From a virus, in IMG/VR virus record IMGVR_UViG_3300030101_001903, positions 1-23,061 of that record: a stretch of 23,061 bases of DNA. One strand, given 5' to 3'. Under the pieces are notes generated by a model, which saw only the letters and a program-made list of their open reading frames with translations, had not been told where the DNA came from and did no database searches. Below, one piece after another: positions 6,435 through 15,188 of the stretch. Every line of letters starts with the position of its first letter. Positions within the stretch are counted from its first letter, which is position 1. The position numbers and the translations under genes are program-made.

Positions 6435-6823
6435 GTATATTAGGAAAAATATTTTCAGGTGGAGCTACTGAATTAATAAAAGGTGTAGGTGGTGTTATAG
6501 ATAACTTACATACATCTAAAGAAGAAAAGCTTGAAGCAGAAAAACAAATAAAAGATATGATAATGGGTTACGAAGCTGAAATGCAAAAGCAAGTAACTGA
6601 CAGGTGGAAAGTTGATATGGCCTCTGATTCCTGGTTATCAAAAAATATAAGACCACTAGTTTTAATATTTTTAGTAGTATCAACAGTGTTATTGGTTTTT
6701 ATCGATGCTGGTGTTATTGCTTTTGAGGTTAAAGCTTCGTGGGTAGACTTATTACAATTAGTATTAATAACAGTGATTGGTGCTTATTTTGGCGGTAGAT
6801 CACTAGAAAAAGTAAAAAAATAA
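6431..6823 (+). CDS. Holin, GTA '3TM' holin-like family
   Basis: This 130-residue protein resembles the holin family used for gene-transfer-agent release. It has an amphipathic Gly-rich N-terminus (LGKIFSGGATELIKGVGGVI), a charged coiled segment (about 29-60), the signature-like DSWLSKNIRPLVLIF, and two clear hydrophobic segments at about 74-92 and 104-121 separated by a short turn. The N-terminal Gly-rich helix would be the third, weaker membrane segment. The C-terminus is basic (SLEKVKK), as expected for a cytoplasmic end. It would permeabilise the inner membrane at the end of infection. It is coupled to the HExxH gene upstream. No amidase, muramidase or other recognisable endolysin is present in the window. 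Confidence 0.8.
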   Translation: MSILGKIFSGGATELIKGVGGVIDNLHTSKEEKLEAEKQIKDMIMGYEAEMQKQVTDRWKVDMASDSWLSKNIRPLVLIFLVVSTVLLVFIDAGVIAFEVKASWVDLLQLVLITVIGAYFGGRSLEKVKK

Positions 6824-6826
6824 ATT

Positions 6827-7198
6827 ATGGCATTTAAAGATCCAACAGATTACGCATTTGGTCAATTAGGTAGTATACACGTAAGAGGTACGAACGCGGT
6901 GACATTAATTGGCGGAGATGATACTAACGCTACACCGGCTGGTAATACTAACCGTATAACAAAAGTTTTTGTAGCGATAACATTTTTAGAAGACACAACT
7001 TTTAACACTGGCGCTACAGGTTTAGTACCAGCAGATTCACAAAACTTTCCTAGTTCAGACGGAGCTAGTACAGATATAGATGCTGACGGCGGTGTCGCAG
7101 TAGACGGCGAAACGTTTCCAAAAGGTGTTACTATATACGGCAGATGGACAGGCTTTCAATTAGCTACTGGAGGCGTAATAGCTTACGTAGGCATATAA
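6827..7198 (+). CDS. Putative virion decoration/structural protein
   Basis: This 123-residue, beta-rich, Gly/Thr/Asp-rich protein starts MAFKDPTDYAFGQLGS, has a strand VFVAITFLEDTTFN, and ends FPKGVTIYGRWTGFQ and VIAYVGI. I recall this arrangement (FKDPTDYAFGQ at the start, FPKGVTIYGRW near the end) as common among small structural-region proteins of marine phages, but I know of no established function. It lacks the Lys of the FK(M/L)K tag and is not counted in that set. The next gene begins within its stop codon (TAATG). It is probably displayed on the virion together with the LamG protein; that is inference. Confidence 0.65.
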   Translation: MAFKDPTDYAFGQLGSIHVRGTNAVTLIGGDDTNATPAGNTNRITKVFVAITFLEDTTFNTGATGLVPADSQNFPSSDGASTDIDADGGVAVDGETFPKGVTIYGRWTGFQLATGGVIAYVGI

Positions 7199-8010
7199 TG
7201 TTAGGATTAGGTAATAGCTTAACTTCTGTATCTTCTTTAGGCGAAGACTTTGGTACAAATCACTCTTTGTCTTTTGATGGTAGTAATGACGAAGTAGATT
7301 TTACTACTGCTAATTTTCAAGAAAAATTATCTGCCAGTGAAGGTAACTTCAAAGTCTCTGGTTCTGTATCAGTATGGGCGAGATTAAATACAACAGGTGC
7401 TAATGGACAGCTTTGGGATTTTTATATAGATGATGATAACAGAATAAATATTCAATACAAACACAATGTTACTCACAAGTACGTATTAACGTGGAGAGGA
7501 GGTGGCGCTCAAAAGACGGCTGATAGTGCTACAGGTTTAACTCACGAAGGTGATGGTAATTTTCACCATATAGTTTGTACTTGGGACAAGGGTAGCGCTA
7601 ATGAAATGAAAGTTTATATAGACGCAGAGTTAGCAGATACAGTAAGTTTAGGAACGGTAGAAATAGCAGGAGACTTTGATGATACCGCTGATGGTACGCT
7701 TGGTCAAAGTGGCGCGGGGGGAGTAGAGTTTTTGTCTGGTACTTCTTTTAATGGTAATGCTGATTTTAACGGTTTTTTAGACGACTTTGCTGTATATTCA
7801 ACTGTTTTATCATCTAGTGAAGTTACAACTCTTTACAATAGCGGCACGTCAGATCAAACAAACGTAGATACGGTTGGTACTATTATAGCACACTGGACTT
7901 TTAACGAAGGAACAGGTACCACTGTAACAGACAGAATAAATGGTTTTGTAGGTACATTTGGTTCAGGAAGTAACGCACCTAGGTTTAGCACTACAAACGC
8001 TGGAGCATAA
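7198..8010 (+). CDS. LamG / concanavalin A-like lectin domain protein
   Basis: Starting at the ATG that overlaps the previous stop (TAATG), this is a 270-residue protein; an upstream in-frame ATG at 7144 lies inside the previous gene and is less likely. It shows the LamG jelly-roll pattern: HSLSFDGSNDEVDF at 22-35, SVSVWARLN, a GDGNFHHIVCTWD core with KVYIDAELA, and the closing FNGFLDDFAVYSTVLSSSEV with TTLYNSG. A trailing IIAHWTFNEGTGT looks like the beginning of a second such unit or a capping strand. Such domains bind sugars. In a phage structural region the likely job is glycan binding on the virion surface, either host attachment or adhesion. There is no signal peptide. Confidence 0.82.
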   Translation: MLGLGNSLTSVSSLGEDFGTNHSLSFDGSNDEVDFTTANFQEKLSASEGNFKVSGSVSVWARLNTTGANGQLWDFYIDDDNRINIQYKHNVTHKYVLTWRGGGAQKTADSATGLTHEGDGNFHHIVCTWDKGSANEMKVYIDAELADTVSLGTVEIAGDFDDTADGTLGQSGAGGVEFLSGTSFNGNADFNGFLDDFAVYSTVLSSSEVTTLYNSGTSDQTNVDTVGTIIAHWTFNEGTGTTVTDRINGFVGTFGSGSNAPRFSTTNAGA

Positions 8011-8037
8011 AATAAACAATTAATTAAATTAAATAAA

Positions 8038-8295
8038 ATGGCAAAAACAAAAAAGGCTAGTAAGCCTACAAAAATTAGTAACGAAGAATTAAATAAATTA
8101 CAAGACACAGTAAATATAATAAACAAAGCTCAAATGCAAATAGGTATGTTACAGAGTAATATACACCAATTGCTACATCATATAGCTGGTAAAAATGATG
8201 AGTTAGCTTTGATGCAGTCTAACTTTAAAGAAAGTTACGGTACTGATGATGTTAATATTTCTGATGGAACAATAAAATATAATGAAAATAATTAG
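8038..8295 (+). CDS. Small coiled-coil phage protein
   Basis: This 85-residue protein has a Lys-rich start (MAKTKKASKPTKI) and a long predicted helix at about 14-62 with heptad-like hydrophobics (LNKLQDTVNIINKAQMQIGM, LQSNIHQLLHHIAG). It ends DVNISDGTIKYNENN. I recall similar short coiled-coil proteins in marine phage structural blocks; role unknown. The gene after it starts 14 bases before its stop, suggesting coupled translation. Confidence 0.65.
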   Translation: MAKTKKASKPTKISNEELNKLQDTVNIINKAQMQIGMLQSNIHQLLHHIAGKNDELALMQSNFKESYGTDDVNISDGTIKYNENN

Positions 8296-8500
8296 AAAAA
8301 TTACTGTAGGTAAAGACTACAAAGAAAACGCTATGCACTATGCTGTAGGTCAAGACGTTTATGGTGGTCATACTATATGTAACATATTAGAAGAGCAAGA
8401 CAAATATTCTATTTACATAAAGAAAAATAAAGACGTACTACCTTGGAAAGACTTTAATAAAAACATGGCAGTGTCTGTAGAATATAATTTAGAGTATTAA
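8282..8500 (+). CDS. Small conserved hypothetical phage protein
   Basis: This 72-residue protein reads as mostly beta: MKIIRKITVGKDYKENAMHY, AVGQDVYGGHTICNIL, KYSIYIKK, then VLPWKDFNKNMAVSVEYNLEY. No enzyme motif or signal peptide is visible. It overlaps the coiled-coil gene by 14 bases at the start and its stop shares one base with the next ATG (TAATG), so all three small genes are translationally chained. Function unknown. Confidence 0.62.
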   Translation: MKIIRKITVGKDYKENAMHYAVGQDVYGGHTICNILEEQDKYSIYIKKNKDVLPWKDFNKNMAVSVEYNLEY

Positions 8501-9090
8501 TGAAAGCGCCTTTTGACTTTGTTATAGAGCCAAAAGGAAACAGATATAACAACGTTACTAAAGTTGGTGATAAAGATCTTATAATAAACACAGAAATATA
8601 TAATCACCAGTTTGTTAACAGGGAAGCTATTGTTAAGTCTGTGCCTACAGCTTTTGAAACAGAAATAAAACCTAACGACACTATTATAGTTCATCACAAT
8701 GTTTTTAGACGTTGGCATGATATGAAAGGTAGAGAAAGAAATAGTAGAAGTTTTTTTAACGAAAATACATACCTAGTAAAGCAAGATCAAATATTTTTAT
8801 ATAAAAGATATTGGGAGTGGAAAGCTGTAAAAGGATATTGCTTTGTAAAACCAATTAAACAAAGAAACAAGCTAAAGCCAGGAGAAGAAGAAAAGTGTAT
8901 AGGTATAGTTGAGTACACTGACGGTACAAATAAAGTTGGTGAGCTTGTAGGTTTTACACCTTTTTCAACTTACGAGTTTATTATAGACGGTAAACGTTTA
9001 TACAGAGTTATGAATAAATTTATTACAATTAAATATGAATATCAAGGAAACGAAGAAGCTTATAATCCAAGCTGGGCACAGAGCGGTTGA
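8500..9090 (+). CDS. Putative double GroES-like beta-barrel protein
   Basis: This 196-residue protein reads to me as two GroES-type barrels in a row. In the first, FDFVIEP is strand 1, DKDLIIN sits where the GroES mobile loop would be, NREAIVKSVP matches the TRGEVLAVG strand, IKPNDTIIVHHN matches VKVGDIVIFND, and NTYLVKQDQIFLYK (89-102) matches the closing strands EEVLIMSESDILAIV. In the second, KGYCFVKPIK starts at 111, CIGIVEYTD at 133, then KVGELVGFTPF and KRLYRVMNKFITIKY. This is by eye, not from a profile search. The last 18 residues beyond the barrel are encoded in the overlap with the next gene. It could be a modified co-chaperonin for the phage GroEL, or a virion protein that reuses the fold. 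Confidence 0.6.
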   Translation: MKAPFDFVIEPKGNRYNNVTKVGDKDLIINTEIYNHQFVNREAIVKSVPTAFETEIKPNDTIIVHHNVFRRWHDMKGRERNSRSFFNENTYLVKQDQIFLYKRYWEWKAVKGYCFVKPIKQRNKLKPGEEEKCIGIVEYTDGTNKVGELVGFTPFSTYEFIIDGKRLYRVMNKFITIKYEYQGNEEAYNPSWAQSG

Positions 9091-9310
9091 AGAATTAATT
9101 AATGTTGCTAGAGAAAAAATTATAACTAACACTGAAGACGACGTTAGTGCTGATAGACTTAAAAACGCCGCCGCTACTAAAAAGCTAGCCATATTCGATG
9201 CTTTTGAAATTTTAAATCGTATACAAGAAGAAGAAAATTTATTAAACAATAAAACCGTAGAAAAACAAGAAGTTAGTTTTAAAGGTTTTGCAGAAGGTAG
9301 ATCTAAATAA
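9035..9310 (+). CDS. Putative terminase small subunit-like protein
   Basis: This 91-residue protein is almost all helical: NIKETKKLIIQAGHRAVEEL, then ADRLKNAAATKKLAIFDAFE with ILNRIQEEEN, and a polar tail ending GFAEGRSK. The position directly before TerL, sharing a TAATG stop/start, and the small helical build fit a DNA-recognising small terminase subunit, but no helix-turn-helix is clear, so the call rests on context. The only ATG gives a 56-base overlap with the upstream gene, long for this window. An alternative is a small TerL-linked assembly factor. Confidence 0.5.
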   Translation: MNIKETKKLIIQAGHRAVEELINVAREKIITNTEDDVSADRLKNAAATKKLAIFDAFEILNRIQEEENLLNNKTVEKQEVSFKGFAEGRSK

Positions 9311-11520
9311 TGTACGAGCAGGATTTAGTTAAGGTTATAGAACCTATAAAGAAAACAACAATCACACGTTTAAATCGTGGTAAAAAATGGAAATATGGAT
9401 ATGATAAAGAACATGATATTATCGTTATATCAAAAACTGGTAAAATTGGCGAAATACTTGAAATCCAAAACTTGCGCATTGCTTTACCACTTGTGCCCGT
9501 GCAAGTATATAGACTGCCAAAAAATAAGTGGGAAAAAATAAAACAACCTTTAGAGCTTTCTAAATTAAAAAGTATTTTTGATTGGAGAAGCTACCCTGAA
9601 GAACTTAAGCCAAAGTGGTACGATTACATAGACGAAGAGTTTAAACGTAGAGAAGAGGGTTTTTGGTTTTTAAACAATAACAAACCAACTTACATAACGG
9701 GCGCTCACTATATGTATTTACAATGGAGTAAAATAGATGTAGGTGCGCCAAACTTTAGAGAAGCTAATAGATTATTTTATATATTCTGGGAAGCTTGTAA
9801 AGCTGATAATAGATGTTATGGTATATGTTACCTTAAAAATCGTAGATCTGGCTTTAGTTTTATGTCGTCAGCTGAAACAGTTAATTTGGCAACACTTGCA
9901 AGTGATAGTAGGTATGGTATATTATCTAAAACTGGTAATGATGCAAAAAAAATGTTTACAGACAAAGTTGTTCCAATATCAGTCAACTATCCTTTCTTTT
10001 TTAAACCAATACAAGACGGTATGGATAGACCTAAGTCTGAGCTTGCTTACCGTGTGCCTGCGAGTAAGTTTACACGTAAAAAAATTACTGCAAACGAAAA
10101 GCAGGAAAACTTGGTTGGACTTGATACTACTATTGATTGGAAAAACACAGGTGACAATAGTTATGATGGAGAAAAACTTAACTTATTAGTACACGATGAA
10201 AGTGGTAAATGGGAAAGACCTGATAATATATTAAACAACTGGAGAGTTACAAAAACTTGTTTAAGGTTAGGTGCTAGAATAGTTGGTAAGTGCATGATGG
10301 GCTCAACATCAAACGCTTTAGAAAAAGGAGGTAATAATTTTAAAAAATTATACAATGCGTCAGATGTTACTAAACGAAATCGTAATGGACAAACAAAGTC
10401 TGGTTTATATTCTCTTTTTATCCCAATGGAGTGGAACTACGAAGGCTTTATTGATGAATACGGATATCCAGTTTTCGATAGTCCAGATCATGATGTGCTC
10501 GGACCAGACGGTGAATTAATAGATTACGGAATAATAGAACACTGGCAAAACGAAGCTGAAGGTTTAAAAGATGACCAAGATGCTTTAAATGAGTTTTACA
10601 GACAGTTTCCAAGAACTGAAGAACATGCATTTAGAGATGAAACAAGAAACAGTATATTTAATTTAGTAAGAATATACGATCAAATAGATTATAACGAAGG
10701 TACAAAGCCTGGTATTAGCAAAGGTAATTTTCAATGGGTTAACGGAATAAAAGACACGCAAGTAATATTTTACCCAGATACTAACGGTAGATTTAATATT
10801 AGCTGGACACCACCATTACATTTGCAAAACAAAATAATAACTAAAAACGGTATTAAATATCCTGGTAACGAGCACATGGGTGCTTTTGGTTGTGATAGTT
10901 ACGATATATCAGGAACAGTAGATGGTAGAGGTTCTAATGGTGCTTTGCACGGTTTGACTAAGTTTAGCATGGAAGACGCGCCACCTAATCAATTTTTTTT
11001 AGAGTATGTAGCTAGACCACAAACAGCAGAGATATTTTTTGAAGACGTTTTAATGTCGTTAGTATTTTACGGCATGCCAATATTAGCAGAGAATAACAAG
11101 CCTAGATTATTATACTATTTAAGACGTAGAGGCTATAGAGGATATAGTATGAACAGGCCAGATAAAATTTGGAACAAATTATCTACGACAGAAAAAGAAA
11201 TAGGTGGTATACCAAACTCTAGCGAAGATATAAAACAAGCTCACGCAGCCGCTATTGAAATGTATATACAACAACACGTAGGAGATACTGGTGGAGGTAA
11301 TTGGGGTAACATGTATTTTAATAGAACTTTAAATGACTGGGCTAAATTTGATATAAACAAAAGAACAAAGTTTGACGCTAGTATCAGTAGTGGTTTAGCT
11401 ATCATGGCTTGCAATAGAAATTTATATGCACCTAATGCTAAAATTGAAAAGAAAAAATTAAGTTTAAATTTTGGAAGATACAGTAACAACGGAGCTTCGT
11501 CTAAATTAATTAAAAATTAA
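9310..11520 (+). CDS. terL: Terminase large subunit
   Basis: This 736-residue protein is the motor and nuclease that packages phage DNA. The ATPase half has a deviant Walker A, LKNRRSGFSF at 175-184, in which the usual GKS/T is replaced by GFS as in other crAss-like and marine terminases (family knowledge). Walker B is LNLLVHDES at 290-298, with catalytic E297. A coupling segment follows: GSTSNALEKGG at 331-341 and FYRQFPRTEEHAFRDE at 429-444, typical of large terminases. The RNase H-like nuclease begins GAFGCDSYD, with D529 and D532 as metal ligands. The N-terminal 110 residues are an extension with strand-like sequence (YDKEHDIIVISKTG). It starts in the stop of the TerS-like gene, and the portal gene follows after one base. 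Confidence 0.94.
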   Translation: MYEQDLVKVIEPIKKTTITRLNRGKKWKYGYDKEHDIIVISKTGKIGEILEIQNLRIALPLVPVQVYRLPKNKWEKIKQPLELSKLKSIFDWRSYPEELKPKWYDYIDEEFKRREEGFWFLNNNKPTYITGAHYMYLQWSKIDVGAPNFREANRLFYIFWEACKADNRCYGICYLKNRRSGFSFMSSAETVNLATLASDSRYGILSKTGNDAKKMFTDKVVPISVNYPFFFKPIQDGMDRPKSELAYRVPASKFTRKKITANEKQENLVGLDTTIDWKNTGDNSYDGEKLNLLVHDESGKWERPDNILNNWRVTKTCLRLGARIVGKCMMGSTSNALEKGGNNFKKLYNASDVTKRNRNGQTKSGLYSLFIPMEWNYEGFIDEYGYPVFDSPDHDVLGPDGELIDYGIIEHWQNEAEGLKDDQDALNEFYRQFPRTEEHAFRDETRNSIFNLVRIYDQIDYNEGTKPGISKGNFQWVNGIKDTQVIFYPDTNGRFNISWTPPLHLQNKIITKNGIKYPGNEHMGAFGCDSYDISGTVDGRGSNGALHGLTKFSMEDAPPNQFFLEYVARPQTAEIFFEDVLMSLVFYGMPILAENNKPRLLYYLRRRGYRGYSMNRPDKIWNKLSTTEKEIGGIPNSSEDIKQAHAAAIEMYIQQHVGDTGGGNWGNMYFNRTLNDWAKFDINKRTKFDASISSGLAIMACNRNLYAPNAKIEKKKLSLNFGRYSNNGASSKLIKN

Positions 11521-11521
11521 A

Positions 11522-13942
11522 ATGATAAGAACAAGTGTAACAAATAATTTTCCTAGTCAAGTAGTAAGTGACGTTGAAAAGTCTAGCATTGAATATGGTA
11601 TGAAAGTTGCTAAAGCTATAGAGCACGAGTGGTTTAATACAGACTATGCTATGAGTAGGTATTTAACTAATATGAACAACTTTCATAGACTAAGACTTTA
11701 CGCTAGAGGAGAACAATCAATACAAAAATACAAAGATGAATTATCTATAAATGGTGATTTGTCTTATTTAAATTTAGACTGGAGACCAGTGCCTATAATA
11801 CCAAAGTTTGTTGATATTGTAGTTAATGGTATAGCTGATAGGGTTTATGATGTAAAGGCTTTTTCACAAGATCCTTTTGGTGTAGACAAACGAACTAAAT
11901 ACATGCAGTCTATATTAAACGACATGAGAGCTAAGGAAGTTAATGATTTTGCACAAGATAAGTTTGGTATGTCTTTGAGAGAAAGTGGTGTTGAAGAACT
12001 TCCTGGTTCTGAAGAAGAATTAGCTTTACACATGCAGCTTACTTATAAGCAAGCTGTAGAACTAGCAGAAGAACAAGCTATAAACGTTTTATTAGAAGGT
12101 AACAACTTTGATTTAATTAAAAGAAGATTTTATTACGATTTAACAGTTTGTGGTATAGGTGCTGTTAAAACAAATTTCAATGAATCTGAAGGAGTTAAAA
12201 TAGAATATGTTGATCCAGCTAACTTAGTTTATTCTTATAGTGACTCACCATATTTTGAAGACTTGTATTACATAGGTGAAGTTAAATACATATCTATAAA
12301 CGAACTTATAAAAGAGTTTCCACAGCTAACTATGGAAGAGTTAAAAGAATTAACTGAAAAAAGTTATTCTGTTAATAGAGGTAATTATAATAAACCATAT
12401 TCTACTAGAGAACAAAAAGATAAAAACAAAGTACAAATACTTTATTTTAATTATAAAACTTTTAATACAGAAGTTTATAAAATAAAAAACACTAATACTG
12501 GTGGTTTAAGAGCTATAGAGAAAGACGATACGTTCACGGCTGAAAGTACAGAATATTTTACTGTTGAGTCTAGAAAAATAGAAGTACTTTACGAAGGAGC
12601 TATAATACTAGGTAGTGATAGACTTTTAAAATGGAACATGTGTAAAAACATGATGAGACCTAAAAGTGATCATACTAAAGTAAAGATGAATTACGCTATG
12701 TGTGCGCCTAGGATGTATAACGGTAAAATTGAAAGTTTAGTTAGTAGAATAACTGGCTTTGCTGATATGATACAACTAACTCATTTAAAGCTACAGCAGG
12801 TAATGTCGCGTATAGTTCCAGACGGTATTTATTTAGACGCTGATGGTTTAGCTGAAATAGATTTAGGTAATGGTACTAACTATAATCCACAAGAAGCCTT
12901 AAATATGTTTTTCCAAACTGGGTCTGTGATAGGTAGAAGTTTTACTTCTGACGGTGATATGAATCCTGGTAAAGTACCTATACAAGAAATACAGTCTGGT
13001 AACGGTGGTGCTAAAATGCAAAGCTTAATTGGCACGTATAATTATTACCTACAAATGATTAGAGATACAACAGGATTAAACGAAGCTAGAGATGCTAGTG
13101 TTCCAGATCCAAAAGCTTTAGTAGGTGTACAAAAAATGGCAGCAGCAAATAGCAACACAGCTACAAGGCACATATTGCAAGGAGGTTTATTTTTAACAGC
13201 AGAAGTTTGTGGTAATTTGTCTATGAGAGTATCAGATATATTAGAGTACTCACCTACAAGAGACGCTTTTATACAAAAAATAGGTAGACATAACGTTGGT
13301 ACTTTAGACGATGTTAAAGATCTTCATTTATATGACTTTGGTATATTCTTAGAACTTTCACCAGATGAAGAAGAAAAAGCTATGTTAGAAAATAATATAC
13401 AAATAGCTTTGTCACAACAAACTATAGATTTAGAGGACGCTATAGATCTTAGAAATATTAAAAGTTTAAAACTAGCTAATCAACTTTTAAAAGTTAGAAG
13501 AAAAAAGAAAATGCAAAATGACCAGATGCGAGCACAGCAAAACATGCAAGCTCAGGCTCAAGCTAACGCGCAGCAACAGGCCGCAGCTGCTCAAGCAGAA
13601 GTACAAAAGCAACAAGCATTAACTCAAACAAACATGCAATTAGAACAAGCTAAATCTAATTTAAAAATAGAGTCTATGATGCACGAGGCTGAAATTAAAA
13701 AGCAGTTAATGGATCATGAGTTTAGTATCAATATGAGATTAAGGCAAGTAGAAGTTGAAGCTATTAAAGGTAGAGAAAAAGAAAAAGAAGATCGTAAAGA
13801 TAAAAGAACTAAAATACAAGCGTCACAACAAAGTGAGCTTATAGATCAAAGAAAAAATGAAAAACCACCTAAAAACTTTGAATCATCAGGTAATGATATA
13901 TTAGGAGGTGGTATGGGTTTAGAAGCATTTAATCCTAGATAA
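11522..13942 (+). CDS. Portal protein, crAss-like type
   Basis: This 806-residue protein would form the ring at the capsid vertex through which DNA passes. Its place directly after TerL, its length and its layout support the call. An N-terminal domain contains DWRPVPIIPKFVDIVVNGIADRV-type sequence (residues about 80-100), a central part has YDLTVCGIGAVKTNF and VEYVDPANLVYSY, and a helical clip/crown region contains RDTTGLNEARDASVPDPKAL near 515. Residues about 660-785 form a long Gln/Ala- then Lys/Glu-rich coiled coil (MRAQQNMQAQAQANAQQQ and beyond), a feature I associate with crAss-like portals. The C-terminus NDILGGGMGLEAFNPR appears to be a conserved tail. A clear ATG follows the TerL stop by one base. 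Confidence 0.9.
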   Translation: MIRTSVTNNFPSQVVSDVEKSSIEYGMKVAKAIEHEWFNTDYAMSRYLTNMNNFHRLRLYARGEQSIQKYKDELSINGDLSYLNLDWRPVPIIPKFVDIVVNGIADRVYDVKAFSQDPFGVDKRTKYMQSILNDMRAKEVNDFAQDKFGMSLRESGVEELPGSEEELALHMQLTYKQAVELAEEQAINVLLEGNNFDLIKRRFYYDLTVCGIGAVKTNFNESEGVKIEYVDPANLVYSYSDSPYFEDLYYIGEVKYISINELIKEFPQLTMEELKELTEKSYSVNRGNYNKPYSTREQKDKNKVQILYFNYKTFNTEVYKIKNTNTGGLRAIEKDDTFTAESTEYFTVESRKIEVLYEGAIILGSDRLLKWNMCKNMMRPKSDHTKVKMNYAMCAPRMYNGKIESLVSRITGFADMIQLTHLKLQQVMSRIVPDGIYLDADGLAEIDLGNGTNYNPQEALNMFFQTGSVIGRSFTSDGDMNPGKVPIQEIQSGNGGAKMQSLIGTYNYYLQMIRDTTGLNEARDASVPDPKALVGVQKMAAANSNTATRHILQGGLFLTAEVCGNLSMRVSDILEYSPTRDAFIQKIGRHNVGTLDDVKDLHLYDFGIFLELSPDEEEKAMLENNIQIALSQQTIDLEDAIDLRNIKSLKLANQLLKVRRKKKMQNDQMRAQQNMQAQAQANAQQQAAAAQAEVQKQQALTQTNMQLEQAKSNLKIESMMHEAEIKKQLMDHEFSINMRLRQVEVEAIKGREKEKEDRKDKRTKIQASQQSELIDQRKNEKPPKNFESSGNDILGGGMGLEAFNPR

Positions 13943-13970
13943 CAATTAATTAATTATATAATATTTTATT

Positions 13971-15167
13971 ATGGCTAAAAAAAATGAAACAACAGAACCT
14001 ACTGTTGAGCAACCAAAAGTTGACAACGAAGTAGAAAAAATTAAAGTAAAAAAGAAATTAAAAAAAATCAAACCACAAGAAGATACTGTAAAAGTAGACT
14101 TAAAAAAATTAGTTGAAGAAGCAGAGAACGTTGTAAAGGTAGATTTAAACAAACCAGTTGAAGACATTAAAGTTCCAGATACAGAAGTTAAAGAAGAAGT
14201 ACAGAAAGTTGAAGAGCCTAAAGCTGAAACTGAAGAAGCACCAGTAATAGAGTTAGAAGAAATAAAAGAAGAAACTAAAGTAGAAGAACCTATTAAAGTT
14301 GAAGAGCCTATAGTAGCACCTGAAAAACCTACTATAGATCTACCAGAAAACGTTAATAAACTTTTAGACTTTATTAAAGATACTGGTGGAGATATAAATG
14401 ACTATGTAAGATTAAATATGGATTATTCTGAATTAGATAATCATACATTACTTAGAGAATATTATAAAACAACTAAACCTCATTTAGAATCTGACGAAGT
14501 AGATTTTATCATGGAAGATAAATTTTCTTTCGATGAAGAGTTAGATGATGAGAAAGATATTAGAAGAAAAAAACTAGCGCTAAAAGAGCAAGTTGCTGAC
14601 GCTAGAAACCACTTAGACGGGTTAAAGTCTAAATACTATGAAGATATCAAAGCTGGAAGTAAATTAACAAGTGAACAACAGAAAGCTATTGACTTCTTCA
14701 ACAGATACAACAAAGAGTCTGAAGCTGAACAAAAAGCATTAGAAAAATCTAGATCTGCATTTCAACAAAAAACAGACAGTGTTTTTAACGACGAGTTCAA
14801 AGGTTTTGAATACAGCGTCGGTGATAAAAGATTTAGGTTTAATGTTAAAGATGTAGACAGAGTAAAGGAATCGCAAAGTGACATTAATAATTTTGTCAAG
14901 AAGTTCTTGAACAATGAAAACTTAATGGAAGATGGGGCTGGTTACCATAAGTCTATGTTTACAGCTATGAACGCTGATGCTGTTGCTAAGCATTTTTACG
15001 AACAAGGTAAGGCTGATGCTTTGAAAGAAAGTATAGCTAAATCTAAAAATGTTAACATGGACCCTAGACAATCTCACTCAGGTGAAATACAAGCTGGGGG
15101 AATAAAAGTAAGAGTGCTTGGTGAAGATGCTAATGACTTTAAGTTTAAAATTAAAAGAAAACAATAA
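13971..15167 (+). CDS. Scaffold-like protein between portal and capsid genes
   Basis: This 398-residue protein starts with an extremely charged tail: residues 1-120 are Lys/Glu/Val/Pro-rich with repeated segments (VKVDLKKLVEE and VKVDLNKPVED; EEPIKVEEPIV), probably disordered. The rest is helical: a conserved part from about residue 125 (NKLLDFIKDTGGDIND), a long coiled coil around 195-265, a more globular SVGDKRFRFNVKDV stretch, and a basic C-terminal peptide KVRVLGEDANDFKFKIKRK. Position between portal and capsid, coiled coil and basic end are what scaffolding proteins show, the basic tail usually contacting the shell. No protease motif is seen, so removal would need another enzyme or simple exit. 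Confidence 0.78.
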   Translation: MAKKNETTEPTVEQPKVDNEVEKIKVKKKLKKIKPQEDTVKVDLKKLVEEAENVVKVDLNKPVEDIKVPDTEVKEEVQKVEEPKAETEEAPVIELEEIKEETKVEEPIKVEEPIVAPEKPTIDLPENVNKLLDFIKDTGGDINDYVRLNMDYSELDNHTLLREYYKTTKPHLESDEVDFIMEDKFSFDEELDDEKDIRRKKLALKEQVADARNHLDGLKSKYYEDIKAGSKLTSEQQKAIDFFNRYNKESEAEQKALEKSRSAFQQKTDSVFNDEFKGFEYSVGDKRFRFNVKDVDRVKESQSDINNFVKKFLNNENLMEDGAGYHKSMFTAMNADAVAKHFYEQGKADALKESIAKSKNVNMDPRQSHSGEIQAGGIKVRVLGEDANDFKFKIKRKQ

Positions 15168-15188
15168 CTAAATTAAAAATTAAAAATT

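Noticed and set aside
7144-7197. Upstream ATG for the LamG gene
   Set aside because: It would overlap the previous gene by 55 bases, whereas the ATG at 7198 forms the TAATG junction also used at 8500 and 9310.
9743-10189. 148-residue + strand ORF inside terL
   Set aside because: It lies wholly inside the ATPase region of TerL in another frame and has a low-complexity Leu/Val/Ile-rich product with no family.
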